64,000 nucleotides of DNA, taken from NCBI RefSeq assembly GCF_920984665.1, contig NZ_CAKLBP010000006.1:186001-250000 (forward strand), read 5' to 3'. This document shows positions 1-8,265 of this stretch, one piece after another (position 1 is the stretch's first letter; each line of letters starts with the position of its first letter). The stretch is from Pedobacter sp. Leaf170 (lineage in GTDB: Bacteria > Bacteroidota > Bacteroidia > Sphingobacteriales > Sphingobacteriaceae). Both the position numbers and the translations under genes were made by a program. The notes beneath the pieces are model-generated. The model did no database searches. It saw only the letters and a list, made by a program, of their open reading frames with translations, and was not told the origin of the DNA.

Positions 1-838
1 TTTCTGCAATTAATTGATTTTTTAAATAATCTTTTAAACCCTGAATATGATTTTGATGTTCTTCCATCTCTGCGTACGCAATTTCTAATGCCTTTGCTAA
101 ACCAACAATGCCATAAACATTTTCGGTTCCACCACGCATATTACGCTCTTGCGCACCACCATAAATCATTGGTGGAATTTTAATATTGCTGTTTACATAT
201 AAAAAGCCAACGCCTTTTGGTCCGTGTAATTTATGTGCCGCACAAACAATAAAATGGGCTTTTAACTCGCGTACATTGTGTACGTAGTGGCCCATGGTTT
301 GAACGGTATCTGCATGGTAAATAGCATTATATTTCTCGCAGATATCGCCAACTCTAATCATATCTGTTAAAGTTCCTAATTCGTTATTGGCATGCATTAG
401 GGAAACAAATGTGCGATCGTTATTTTGCAATAATTCTTCTAAATGATTGAAGTCTACATTACCCTTCTCATCGATATTTACAAAGCTTAATTTATCAATC
501 TCGCCATTTTTTAGCATCATATTTAAAGTATGCTCCACTGCATGATGCTCGATTTTTGAAGTAATGGCGTGTTTAATTCCGTATGCCGAAATGCCACAAC
601 GAATAGCTGTATTATCAGCCTCAGTACCGCCTGAAGTAAAAAATATCTCAGATGGAGATGCTCCTAAAAGATTTGCTACAGTTTTACGAGCCTTTTCTAC
701 CAAGGTTCTAACTTCCCTGCCTAATGCATGAATGGCCGATGGATTACCGAAATAATTCTCCATCACATTAGTCATTTCAGCAATTACATCTTTATCTAAA
801 GGTGTAGTTGCGGCATTATCTAGATAAACTCTTCTCAT
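1..838 (-). CDS. Cysteine desulfurase (IscS/NifS-like), C-terminus cut by window edge
   Basis: This is a PLP-dependent enzyme that takes sulfur from L-cysteine for Fe-S cluster or tRNA thiolation chemistry. I translated about 279 codons from the ATG at 836-838. The start MRRVYLDNAATTPLD is the classic family N-terminus. TSGGTEADN near residue 69 and IEHHAVEH near 97 are PLP-pocket motifs, and Lys203 in AAHKLHGPKG is the Schiff-base lysine. The catalytic cysteine loop lies beyond base 1, so activity cannot be judged here. It starts three bases downstream of the glmM stop, so the two are probably cotranscribed. Which paralogue (IscS, SufS-like or NifS) it is cannot be decided without the C-terminus. 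Confidence 0.93.
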   Translation of the reverse strand, partial: MRRVYLDNAATTPLDKDVIAEMTNVMENYFGNPSAIHALGREVRTLVEKARKTVANLLGASPSEIFFTSGGTEADNTAIRCGISAYGIKHAITSKIEHHAVEHTLNMMLKNGEIDKLSFVNIDEKGNVDFNHLEELLQNNDRTFVSLMHANNELGTLTDMIRVGDICEKYNAIYHADTVQTMGHYVHNVRELKAHFIVCAAHKLHGPKGVGFLYVNSNIKIPPMIYGGAQERNMRGGTENVYGIVGLAKALEIAYAEMEEHQNHIQGLKDYLKNQLIAE

Positions 839-841
839 GTA

Positions 842-2230
842 CTAGTTTAATTTAAGGATTTCCTTGATATCGGATATAATTTTATTTGCTAAATTTTCGG
901 CTACAGTTTCATTTTCTGCTTCGCTGTAAATACGGATAATTGGCTCAGTATTAGAACGACGCAAATGTACCCATGTTTTATCGAACTCAATTTTTAATCC
1001 ATCAATTGTACTATATGGCTGTTTTTTGTACTTCTCTTCTACCTGTTTTAATAAATTATCGATATCCATTTCTGGCGTAAGCGTAATTTTATTTTTTGAA
1101 ATATGATATTGTGGATAGCTGCTTCTTAATAACGAAATAGATTTACCAAATTTTGCTAAATGCGTTAAAAACAAAGCGATACCTACCAAAGCATCTCTAC
1201 CATAATGAGATTCAGGATAAATGATGCCACCATTACCTTCGCCACCAATAATTGCATTGGTTTCTTTCATTTTGTTAACCACATTTACTTCGCCAACAGC
1301 CGAAGCATTATACACAGAACCTGCTTTTTCTGTTACATCGCGTAAGGCACGCGTTGATGATAAGTTTGAAACCGTGTTTCCAGGTGTATTTTTCAAAACA
1401 TAATCAGCAACAGCCACCAAAGTATATTCTTCGCCAAACATGCTGCCGTCTTCATTTACAAAGCACAAACGGTCAACATCCGGGTCAACCACAATACCTA
1501 AATCAGCATTTTGTTTTTGTACTTCTTTAGAAATTTCAGTTAAATTTTCTGGAAGTGGCTCCGGATTGTGTGGGAAATGACCATCTGGCGTACAATATAA
1601 TTCAGTAACCCTGGTTACACCTAAAGCCTTTAATAAAGTCGGAATAAAAATGCCTCCTGTAGAATTTACACAATCGATAACAACTTTAAAATCTGCTTTT
1701 TTAATCGCTTCCACATCAACCAAAGGCAATGCTAAAACTTTATCAATATGTTTCTGTAAATAAGTATCGTTTTTAATTACTTTACCCAGTTTATCAACCT
1801 CTGCAAAATCAAAAGCTGCACTTTCTGCTAAATCTAAAACCTCTTTACCATCTAAATCGCTAATAAATTCGCCATCGGCATTTAGCAATTTTAAAGCATT
1901 CCATTGTTTTGGGTTATGGCTTGCAGTTAAAATAATTCCGCCGCCGGCTTGCTCATCTGGTACGGCAACTTCTACAGTTGGTGTTGTAGATAAACCTAAA
2001 TCGATAACCTCAATACCTAAACCTTGCAGCGTACCGATAACTAAATTGTTAACCATTTCGCCAGAAATGCGGGCATCTCTACCTAAAACAATTCTTTTAT
2101 TACCTGTTTTTTGAACTACCCAACTACCAAAAGCAGCTGTAAATTTTACTACATCTATTGGTGTTAAGCCATTTCCAGCTTGTCCGCCAATTGTTCCCCG
2201 TATTCCCGAAATCGATTTTATTAAAGTCAC
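842..2230 (-). CDS. glmM: Phosphoglucosamine mutase (phosphohexomutase family)
   Basis: This enzyme interconverts glucosamine-6-P and glucosamine-1-P for UDP-GlcNAc and peptidoglycan synthesis in the cytosol. The 462-residue length is normal for the alpha-D-phosphohexomutase family. The phospho-serine loop TASHNP places Ser104 as the phosphorylated residue. The metal loop DPDVDR has Asp249, 251 and 253. The sugar loop reads GGEGNGG around 329-334, and the C-terminal phosphate loop RRSNTEPIIR is present. The sugar loop differs from the GGEQSGH of E. coli GlmM, as I recall is usual for Bacteroidota members. A phosphomannomutase/phosphoglucomutase role is therefore the main alternative. It sits directly upstream of the cysteine desulfurase. 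Confidence 0.88.
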   Translation of the reverse strand: MTLIKSISGIRGTIGGQAGNGLTPIDVVKFTAAFGSWVVQKTGNKRIVLGRDARISGEMVNNLVIGTLQGLGIEVIDLGLSTTPTVEVAVPDEQAGGGIILTASHNPKQWNALKLLNADGEFISDLDGKEVLDLAESAAFDFAEVDKLGKVIKNDTYLQKHIDKVLALPLVDVEAIKKADFKVVIDCVNSTGGIFIPTLLKALGVTRVTELYCTPDGHFPHNPEPLPENLTEISKEVQKQNADLGIVVDPDVDRLCFVNEDGSMFGEEYTLVAVADYVLKNTPGNTVSNLSSTRALRDVTEKAGSVYNASAVGEVNVVNKMKETNAIIGGEGNGGIIYPESHYGRDALVGIALFLTHLAKFGKSISLLRSSYPQYHISKNKITLTPEMDIDNLLKQVEEKYKKQPYSTIDGLKIEFDKTWVHLRRSNTEPIIRIYSEAENETVAENLANKIISDIKEILKLN

Positions 2231-2429
2231 TTTTTGTATTTTAATTAGAGGCTCAAAAATAATAAAAAAATTAAGATAGCAGCTATTTCAAAATGCCTGA
2301 ACCACTTAATTTACATTGTTTTTATATCTATTTATACGATGTATTTAATAGAAATATTTAATCAATCGTTTGTCCTTTTTTTTGAAAAGCAATCGCGGTA
2401 TTACTTCGGCTAATAAGTCCCGCCCCCGT

Positions 2430-2540
2430 TTTAAGCCGCAACCCGATAAAACCTGTGAAATAGGAAAGCAATCTATTAAAAACAATAGCCTTGCTGCCCA
2501 AATCGGGATTGCGGGCTTTCTCACTTCGGTCGGGTTTAGG
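2430..2540. repeat. Dispersed intergenic repeat (GC-rich family), copy 1
   Basis: This segment contains AAACCTGTG and then, about 50 bases on, AAATCGGGATTGCGGGCT followed by a TCGG..GGGTTT tail. The same ordered words occur at 53570-53660 with an unrelated loop between them. In both copies the inner part can form a small hairpin (AGCAA..TTGCT here, AAGCAC..GTGCTT there). That makes it a structured repeat and not chance similarity. Function is unknown. Confidence 0.5.
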
Positions 2541-2750
2541 TGGCTTATGATGTAGTGCTATTATGCTGAGCATGGCGTACAACAAATCAAGGTATCTTAC
2601 AATCTACAAGCACAATTCGCCAAAGCAAAGTAAATTGATTTAACCTCTGGATTCCATGGTAGCAAAGATGAAGATGACCCAACAAATAATTAATTTTGCA
2701 ATATTGTTGCATAAAACCAGGTGAGCACTTCTGATGCAAAGCTAAAATCT

Positions 2751-2758
2751 TATATTTG
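2751..2758 (+). promoter_or_regulatory. Bacteroidota -7 box TATATTTG for the methyltransferase operon
   Basis: The box matches TAnnTTTG and lies 29 bases before the methyltransferase ATG at 2788. An ATG at 2778 opens a short out-of-frame reading frame that overlaps the true start, so it could act as a minor upstream ORF. No convincing -33 TTTG was found. Confidence 0.55.
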
Positions 2759-2787
2759 CAACCTTTTAAAATACAAAATGGCTTTTT

Positions 2788-3519
2788 ATGCAGCGCAAAT
2801 GGTTTCAGTATTGGTTTAATTCGCCATATTATCATATTCTATACCAACAAAGAAATGATGCTGAAGCCGAATTTTTTATAGATAAGCTTACAAAATATCT
2901 TAAGCCACAAGAAGATTCCAAAATGCTGGACATTGCTTGCGGAAAAGGAAGGCATTCTATTTACTTAAATAAAAAAGGCTTTGATGTTACCGGGATTGAT
3001 TTATCCGAACAAAGCATTAAATACGCAAAACAATTTGAAAACAATAAATTGCATTTCTTAGTGCACGATATGCGTAAATTGTTCTACATCAACTACTTTG
3101 ATGTAGCTTTAAATTTATTTACAAGCTTTGGCTATTTCGATACGGAGAAGGAACATGTAAATGCCCTAAAAACGTTTAGAAAATGTTTAAAAGCTGATGG
3201 AATGTTAGTGCTTGACTATTTTAATACTGCAAAAATTATCAGAAACCTAAATTCCTGCGAAGCAAAATCATTAGATGGTATTACCTTTAACATATCAAAA
3301 AATGTAATTGAAGGAAAAATTATTAAAAAGATAAACTTCGAGGATAAGGGTAAAATATACAATTTTGAGGAACGCGTCCAGGCATTTAGTTTTGAAGATT
3401 TTGAACGTATGCTAGCTAAAGCCGGGATGATAATCGAAACTACTTTTGGCAATTATTCGCTTGATAATTTTGATGAATCATCATCAGACAGGTTAATCTT
3501 AATTTGTAAGAAAGCATGA
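2788..3519 (+). CDS. Class I SAM-dependent methyltransferase
   Basis: This is a 243-residue Rossmann-fold methyltransferase of unknown substrate. SAM motif I is LDIACGKGRHS at residues 47-57, and the acidic end of strand beta2 is Asp71 in VTGIDLS. The central part resembles the Methyltransf_25/11 group, where CGKGRHS is typical of small-molecule or uncharacterised enzymes. The start gives MQRKWFQYWF followed by NSPYYH, an N-terminus I recognise as common in relatives from this order. It overlaps the PAP2 gene by 4 bases (ATGA), and a ZIP transporter follows, so the three form an operon. Confidence 0.85.
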   Translation: MQRKWFQYWFNSPYYHILYQQRNDAEAEFFIDKLTKYLKPQEDSKMLDIACGKGRHSIYLNKKGFDVTGIDLSEQSIKYAKQFENNKLHFLVHDMRKLFYINYFDVALNLFTSFGYFDTEKEHVNALKTFRKCLKADGMLVLDYFNTAKIIRNLNSCEAKSLDGITFNISKNVIEGKIIKKINFEDKGKIYNFEERVQAFSFEDFERMLAKAGMIIETTFGNYSLDNFDESSSDRLILICKKA

Positions 3520-4079
3520 TAGAAAGCATACAGCAATTTGATATTGAGCTATTTTTGAAAATCCATCGTGGTTTATCAAATGGCTTTTTCGATTGGCTGA
3601 TGCCATTGCTACGCAACCGATTTTTTTGGTCGCCGCTGTATTTATTTATTATAGTTTTTTGCATAAAACAGTATAAAAAGCAAGGTTATTACATTATTGC
3701 AATGTTACTTTTTACATTTGCCACAGCCGATTTGGTTGCATCCAGAGTAATAAAACCTTTGGTTTCCAGAGTTCGCCCTTGTAACGATTTTAGCCTTGCT
3801 AATGAAATTGTACATCGCGTACCATGTGGCAGCGGTTTAAGTTTTCCATCGGCACATGCAACCAATCATTTTGCAATAGCAGTATTACTAATTTGTTTGT
3901 TTTACAGCCGTTGGAAACCAATTTTGCCCATTGGGATATTTTGGGCTGCAATTATCTGCTTTGCGCAAGTATATGTGGGCGTACACTATCCTGTAGATGT
4001 AACTTCTGGTGCATTACTCGGAGCGTTAATTGGTTTTGTCTGTTCAAGAATTTTTAAAAAATTACAACCTGATTTTTAA
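3516..4079 (+). CDS. PAP2-family membrane phosphatase
   Basis: This is an integral membrane acid phosphatase-like enzyme of 187 residues, the family that acts on lipid phosphates such as undecaprenyl-PP or phosphatidate. Motif 1 is K80-x6-R87P. Motif 2 is FPSAHA, with His114 as the catalytic acid-base. Motif 3 reads AQVYVGVHYPVD, with His157 as nucleophile and Asp161. The arginine expected in SRx5Hx3D is Gln151 here; I believe this occurs in other Bacteroidota members, so it may not abolish activity. The hydrophobic pattern suggests about five helices. It is translationally coupled to the upstream methyltransferase and followed three bases later by a ZIP transporter. The lipid substrate is unknown. 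Confidence 0.87.
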   Translation: MIESIQQFDIELFLKIHRGLSNGFFDWLMPLLRNRFFWSPLYLFIIVFCIKQYKKQGYYIIAMLLFTFATADLVASRVIKPLVSRVRPCNDFSLANEIVHRVPCGSGLSFPSAHATNHFAIAVLLICLFYSRWKPILPIGIFWAAIICFAQVYVGVHYPVDVTSGALLGALIGFVCSRIFKKLQPDF

Positions 4080-4082
4080 GCT

Positions 4083-4802
4083 ATGGAAATCTGGAAATTT
4101 GCCGTACTTTTTTTCTGTGCCCTGTTGGGTGGCTCTTCTATATTTTTGGTTAAAAGTGATAAATCGAAATTACTTAAACTGATTTTATCTTTTAGTGGCG
4201 CCTACCTTTTTGGCATTACCGTTCTTCATTTAATTCCCGATGCTTACAGCGGACCAGATAAATGGCAGATTGGTATCTTCATTCTGATTGGTTTTCTACT
4301 TCAAATATTTTTAGAACAATTTTCTGAAGGTGTAGAACACGGACATATTCATAAACATCACAACGGAAATGTTTTTCCCTTTGGGATAATGATTAGTTTA
4401 TGCTTACATGCCTTTTTAGAGGGTATGCCTTTAGCTAAAGACCAGCACAACGAATTAATATTCGGGATTTCTTTACATCACATTCCTGCTGCTTTTGCTC
4501 TAGCAAGTATTTTAATGCAAAATCATTTCAAAAAAGGAAGTATTTTTTTGTACCTGCTCATTTTTGCGGCAATGGCACCTCTAGGTTTTTATGTAAGTGT
4601 GGGCTTAAGCAATGGCACAATTGGTGGTGTTGATGCTTATTTCAACAAAATAATGGGTATTGTAATTGGAATTTTCTTACACATCTCTACTACAATTTTA
4701 TTCGAATCAAGCGCCGACCATAAAATAAATACCCGCAAAATGATTGCTGTTTTATTAGGTATTGGGGTTTCTTTAATAGGATTTTTCGCCGGAGGGCATT
4801 AA
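4083..4802 (+). CDS. ZIP-family metal transporter
   Basis: This is an inner-membrane divalent metal (zinc or iron) importer of the ZIP family, 239 residues, with about eight hydrophobic helices. The conserved metal-site helices are visible as TVLHLIPDAYSG, then HAFLEGMPLAKDQ and LHHIPAAFALA, where His and Glu line the pore. The loop GVEHGHIHKHH is a histidine-rich cytoplasmic metal-binding loop typical of the family. It is the last gene of the methyltransferase-PAP2-ZIP operon. Metal specificity cannot be told from sequence. No metal-regulator site was found upstream, but the gene is probably read from the promoter at 2751. Confidence 0.88.
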   Translation: MEIWKFAVLFFCALLGGSSIFLVKSDKSKLLKLILSFSGAYLFGITVLHLIPDAYSGPDKWQIGIFILIGFLLQIFLEQFSEGVEHGHIHKHHNGNVFPFGIMISLCLHAFLEGMPLAKDQHNELIFGISLHHIPAAFALASILMQNHFKKGSIFLYLLIFAAMAPLGFYVSVGLSNGTIGGVDAYFNKIMGIVIGIFLHISTTILFESSADHKINTRKMIAVLLGIGVSLIGFFAGGH

Positions 4803-4890
4803 GAAGCAAAATTTATATCTATGGGTTTTGAAGTTAAATTATCTGAGATTTATAACAGCGTTCGGACCTAAGTCTAAATTAAAATCTGTC

Positions 4891-5034
4891 TTATTTCTTC
4901 TCTTTCTTTTTCCCATAACCCCAAGGGCAGTGTTTACATTTATTTTTACAGCAGTAGCCACGCTTTAAATGGTAAGCTTCTGTAAAAACCATAAAACCTT
5001 GTTCGTTGAAGTAAAAATCTTCCCCTTCTTTCAT
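4891..5034 (-). CDS. DUF5522 small cysteine-rich protein (47 aa)
   Basis: This short frame is easy to miss. It starts at the ATG 5032-5034 and ends at TAA 4891-4893. The product begins MKEGEDFYFNEQGFMVFTEA and continues with HLKRGYCC. It then has a CC-x3-C-x2-CPWG motif and a lysine-rich tail. The four clustered cysteines match the DUF5522 pattern of Bacteroidota, which could bind zinc or an Fe-S cluster. Function is unknown. It lies upstream of the MBL-fold gene on the same strand, separated by a low-complexity spacer of about 100 bp. Confidence 0.8.
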   Translation of the reverse strand: MKEGEDFYFNEQGFMVFTEAYHLKRGYCCKNKCKHCPWGYGKKKEKK

Positions 5035-5040
5035 ATATAG

Positions 5041-5135
5041 TTGTTGAATGAATGAGTTTTGAATGATTGAATTTTAAATTATCGGATTAACAAATCTGTT
5101 TGCGTCAGCTTTATTTCATCATTCCATCACTCATT
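5041..5135. repeat. Low-complexity spacer with GA-type and CT-type arms
   Basis: The left part is made of loosely repeated GAATGA/ATTGAA words (5044-5076). The right part, running into the end of the next gene, is made of CATT/CACT/TTTC words that are roughly complementary to it. The two arms could fold back around a core of about 50 bp. A similar arrangement is found at 41240-41460. Confidence 0.4.
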
Positions 5136-6083
5136 CTATCTTTCATTCATTATTTTAATTTCCAGAGTATCCTTAAAATATTCTTTCAAATGTTTTCCGT
5201 CACCATGTAAAGTCCATACTTGTTTTGGTTTTACCTTTTCGATGGTTTCTAATATGGCATCCCAATCCGCATGATCTGAAATATACAAGGAAATTCCATT
5301 TGTCTGCTGCAAATTTTTCCAGCCCGATGCGAATGCCCTAACAACATTTATAGCTTTATGGTAACTGTGAAAAACCATTGGCGGTACGATATAAACCTGA
5401 TGTTGTTGGTTATTCTTCATCACCTTTCTATCGTACATTTTATAATCACCAAGCTTAACGCCATAGTTTTCATAAATTTTTACAAAAGGCATAATACTAT
5501 GGTGCACCATAATATTTCTGTTTGGGCAATGTTCATAAAGCAGCTGGATAATCCTTTGGCTCTTACCTAAAGCGTAAGCCCCAAGCATAATATTTGCTTC
5601 AGTTTCATTCAGTTTTTTTATCTCATCAATTGGCGAAGGGTGTTTAGTTTCTGGGTTTGCGAAGGTACTTTCTGTAATTAAAACATCTGCTTCAACAAAT
5701 TCAAATGGCTCACAGGTTGCATCTGGTTCAATTTTATAATCACCGGTGTAGAGATATTTTACGCCATCATATTCTATTAAAACTTGCGCAGAACCTAGAA
5801 TATGTCCGGCTGGATAAAAACTTATGCTAACCTCTTTAATTTTGAAATTCTCGTGGTATGTTTTTGTATGAAAATCGACCGCAGCAAATTTTCTATACCT
5901 ATGTTCCATAAAAGTTTTGGTTGCCGCAGTACAATAAACATTTTGGCTTCCGCCTATTGCATGGTCGCCATGTGCGTGAGAAACCACTGCATTTTGAACT
6001 GGCTGTTGTGGGTCGAGGTAAAAATCTCCATAAATGCAATATAAACCAGTTGGTGTTATGGTGATAAAATCTTCTAAAATCAT
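5136..6083 (-). CDS. MBL-fold metallohydrolase, DNA exonuclease-like (ligase-associated exonuclease family)
   Basis: This is a 315-residue metallo-beta-lactamase fold protein. The metal signature SHAHGDH has His36, His38, Asp40 and His41. Further ligands are His94 in YPAGHILGSAQ and Asp115 in LYTGDYKIEP. Near the C-terminus, SDHADW and LHGDGKHL fit the beta-CASP-like nuclease group. The N-terminus (CIYGDFYLDP) resembles the ligase-associated DNA exonuclease family, which acts with a dedicated ATP-dependent ligase and helicase. Neither partner is nearby, so a repair role is inference. An RNA-processing or general hydrolase role is the alternative. It is downstream of the DUF5522 gene on the same strand. 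Confidence 0.75.
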   Translation of the reverse strand: MILEDFITITPTGLYCIYGDFYLDPQQPVQNAVVSHAHGDHAIGGSQNVYCTAATKTFMEHRYRKFAAVDFHTKTYHENFKIKEVSISFYPAGHILGSAQVLIEYDGVKYLYTGDYKIEPDATCEPFEFVEADVLITESTFANPETKHPSPIDEIKKLNETEANIMLGAYALGKSQRIIQLLYEHCPNRNIMVHHSIMPFVKIYENYGVKLGDYKMYDRKVMKNNQQHQVYIVPPMVFHSYHKAINVVRAFASGWKNLQQTNGISLYISDHADWDAILETIEKVKPKQVWTLHGDGKHLKEYFKDTLEIKIMNER

Positions 6084-6161
6084 GAATAGGATTTGTTGGG
6101 TTGAAGGATAAGGCAGGATTTTAGTTAGATAAAATAAGCATCAGATTTACAGATATTACTT

Positions 6162-6788
6162 TTAAATTTTCTTTGCTGCTAAATAATGCTCTTGTTTAGC
6201 TGTATTTAAAAATGTTTTATGTAAGGCTAAAACCTGTTCAATAATTGAAATTTTTTCATCATTGTGAATAAAGTAATTAGCCAGTTTAGATTTTTCTTCG
6301 TCACTTAATTGCTTATCCATTCGTGCTTTCACTTGTTCTGCTGTAACATTATCACGTTGCATAACTCTTTTTATTCTGGTATCTGTAGGCGCTGTTACCA
6401 AAATCGTAGCATCAGTCATTTTGTAAGATCCACTTTCAAATAACAAAGCAGCTTCTTTTAATGTATAAGGAACATTAGCATCAATTTGAGCTTCCCAGTT
6501 ATCAAAAGCTCTAAATACTGCGGGATGCACTAAAGCATTCAATTTCGCTAACTCGGCTTCATTATTAAATACAATACCGGCGATATGCTTATTATTCAGT
6601 TTGCCATCTTCAAAATAACTCTCTTTACCGAAAGCCTTTTTTATACCTTCTACCAGCAAAGCATCTGTAACCATAATTTCTTTCGCAGCCGTATCAGCAT
6701 AAAAAACAGGAATGCCTAACACCTCAAACACTTTACAAACGGTAGTTTTCCCGCTGCCAATACCGCCTGTTATGCCAACTTTATACAT
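6162..6788 (-). CDS. coaE: Dephospho-CoA kinase
   Basis: It catalyses the last step of coenzyme A synthesis, phosphorylating the 3'-hydroxyl of dephospho-CoA. The 208-residue length is normal. The P-loop GGIGSGKTT spans residues 8-16. YADTAAKE and HPAVF/EAALLFESG match the CoA-binding and lid motifs, and RDNVTAEQVKARM is the usual C-terminal helix. The start codon overlaps the ybbR stop codon by one base (TAATG), so translation is coupled to the upstream gene. Confidence 0.95.
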   Translation of the reverse strand: MYKVGITGGIGSGKTTVCKVFEVLGIPVFYADTAAKEIMVTDALLVEGIKKAFGKESYFEDGKLNNKHIAGIVFNNEAELAKLNALVHPAVFRAFDNWEAQIDANVPYTLKEAALLFESGSYKMTDATILVTAPTDTRIKRVMQRDNVTAEQVKARMDKQLSDEEKSKLANYFIHNDEKISIIEQVLALHKTFLNTAKQEHYLAAKKI

Positions 6789-7735
6789 TATTTCTCTACA
6801 ACAAAATCAATTTTTGATGGAACAATCCGCACAAGCTTACAATAATCAGGAAATTGAGATATTTTTACCGTTAATTGATGGTGATTAAGCTTTTGCCATT
6901 CATCTGCATCAACCGTAGCCGTAATAAAATTTTCATCAACCTGCGCATAATTTCCTAAAGCAACTAAAAAAGTAACCTTTACTTTCTTCGGATATAATTT
7001 TATGCTATTGTAATTCCAATTGTTAGTAATCTTCAATGGCACTTCAACTGTTTTCTCGGTAAATTCATCAACCGGAATTTTAACCTCAACCACAGATGGG
7101 AAAATATTCACATTCTTTAAGGTGCTGTGTTGTAGAGCAACCCTAACTGATGCATTATTTTGAACTTTGAACAATTTCAACGTATCAGTATTCCAGCTTT
7201 CAATTTTTTGCAGTTCTTCAATTGGTCCGGTTACAGTTACTTGTGTTGGCGTGAGCCTGATATCGTTAGAAATTCCATATTGACTCACAAAATCTATTTT
7301 CTGCACCAATTTTATATTTACCTTTTTTGTCGACCTTTTAGTGAAATCGAAATAAAGTGTATCTGGTTTAACAGAAATTATCTTTTGAGAAGTTTCTAAT
7401 TGTTTGTTTATACCATAAAGCTGGTCGGAAAGCACTACATAATCTCTACGGTTTAGCTGATTTAAGCTTACGGTTATCGATTGTGGGTTTATCCTCAATC
7501 TAGCGAAAAGTAACTGCCATCCCGTACCTTCAACCCTTAAATCTACCGTATCTGATTGTGAAGGATGAAATGCTCTTTTCTGCGGGAAATTTTTATAAAT
7601 AAGAACCGTTTTGGCAATGTATTCATATTTGTTGTTTAATGCCATAAATAGCCAGGCAGCAATTGCCAAGAGTAAACAAGCTAAGAGGCTTATTACACGT
7701 CTTTTTTCTATTTGAGTTAACTTTATAAACGGCAT
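6788..7735 (-). CDS. YbbR/CdaR-like domain protein, single-pass membrane anchor
   Basis: This is a 315-residue protein with one N-terminal membrane helix (about residues 15-31) and a long extracytoplasmic region of beta-rich YbbR-type repeats, for example TPTQVTVTGPIEELQKI. In Firmicutes such proteins (CdaR) modulate the diadenylate cyclase. No cyclase gene is adjacent here, so its role is open. It is transcribed with coaE and has its own promoter box at 7769-7776, just past the terminator of the yajC operon. The nusB-DUF1573-yajC-ybbR-coaE order is, to my knowledge, a conserved Bacteroidota arrangement. Confidence 0.8.
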   Translation of the reverse strand: MPFIKLTQIEKRRVISLLACLLLAIAAWLFMALNNKYEYIAKTVLIYKNFPQKRAFHPSQSDTVDLRVEGTGWQLLFARLRINPQSITVSLNQLNRRDYVVLSDQLYGINKQLETSQKIISVKPDTLYFDFTKRSTKKVNIKLVQKIDFVSQYGISNDIRLTPTQVTVTGPIEELQKIESWNTDTLKLFKVQNNASVRVALQHSTLKNVNIFPSVVEVKIPVDEFTEKTVEVPLKITNNWNYNSIKLYPKKVKVTFLVALGNYAQVDENFITATVDADEWQKLNHHQLTVKISQFPDYCKLVRIVPSKIDFVVEK

Positions 7736-7768
7736 AGTAATATTTGTAGTTCAGAAAAGCTACGTGCT

Positions 7769-7776
7769 CAAATGTA
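7769..7776 (-). promoter_or_regulatory. -7 box TACATTTG for ybbR-coaE
   Basis: Read on the minus strand, the box matches TAnnTTTG and lies 33 bases before the ybbR ATG. It immediately follows the intrinsic terminator of the upstream operon, which supports two separate transcription units. Confidence 0.55.
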
Positions 7777-7780
7777 ATAA

Positions 7781-7813
7781 AACAAAAACAGTCCCGAAAG
7801 TTTTCGAGACTGC
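7781..7813 (-). terminator. Intrinsic terminator after yajC
   Basis: On the minus strand the inverted repeat CAGTCTCGAAAA / CTTTCGGGACTG forms a 12-bp stem with a mismatch, followed directly by a T-rich tract. It lies 23 bases past the yajC stop and separates the nusB-DUF1573-yajC unit from ybbR-coaE. Confidence 0.8.
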
Positions 7814-7835
7814 TGTAAAATTGAAATTACTTTTA

Positions 7836-8150
7836 TTATGCTTTTGGCGTTATTGCAGCTTTAGTTGCATCTAATGAAACGGCAGATTTATCAAAACGTA
7901 ACTTAGCTCCAAATTCTGATTCGATTACAAAAGTAGTTTCATTCATATCAATAATTTTTCCATGAATACCTGCTGTTGTAATTACTTTATCGCCTTTACC
8001 TAATTCTGCTACTAATTTTTTATGATCTTTTGCTTTTTTAACCTGCGGACGAATCATGAAAAAGTAGAATACCACCATGATTAATACCATTGGTACAACC
8101 GTACCCAACATACCACCACCTGCTGCTTGTAAAATTACTGTCGAAATCAT
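7836..8150 (-). CDS. yajC: Preprotein translocase subunit YajC
   Basis: This is a small inner-membrane accessory of the Sec translocon, partnering SecDF. The 104 residues hold one membrane helix (about 17-35, ending FYFFMIRPQ). The family signature follows: FFMIRPQVKKAKDHKKLV, then LGKGDKVITTAGIHGKI. A terminator follows it, so it ends the nusB-DUF1573-yajC operon. The spacing to the upstream DUF1573 gene is about 115 bases of AT-rich sequence with no recognisable element. Confidence 0.95.
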   Translation of the reverse strand: MISTVILQAAGGGMLGTVVPMVLIMVVFYFFMIRPQVKKAKDHKKLVAELGKGDKVITTAGIHGKIIDMNETTFVIESEFGAKLRFDKSAVSLDATKAAITPKA

Positions 8151-8265
8151 TTCTTGTATTTATTTGTGTTGTTAAATTTATTTAACTCTTCTAATTGTTT
8201 ATTAAAAATTGTGATTTGAATATTGAAATATTTAGATATGCTAATTTGAACATCCAACTATCTAA

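Larger units (their letters stand above)
2231..2787. other. Intergenic region, 557 bp, with a repeat remnant and one promoter box
   Basis: I see no credible gene in this gap between the divergent glmM and methyltransferase genes. Short open frames on both strands have no family resemblance and overlap repeat sequence. The stretch around 2430-2540 is GC-richer than its surroundings. It shares the word AAATCGGGATTGCGGGCT with 53620-53638. The last 40 bases hold the methyltransferase promoter box. Confidence 0.7.

Noticed and set aside
5136..6083. Complete ligase-associated exonuclease repair cluster
   Set aside because: The partner ATP-dependent ligase and DEXH helicase are not in the window, so only the single-gene resemblance is reported.
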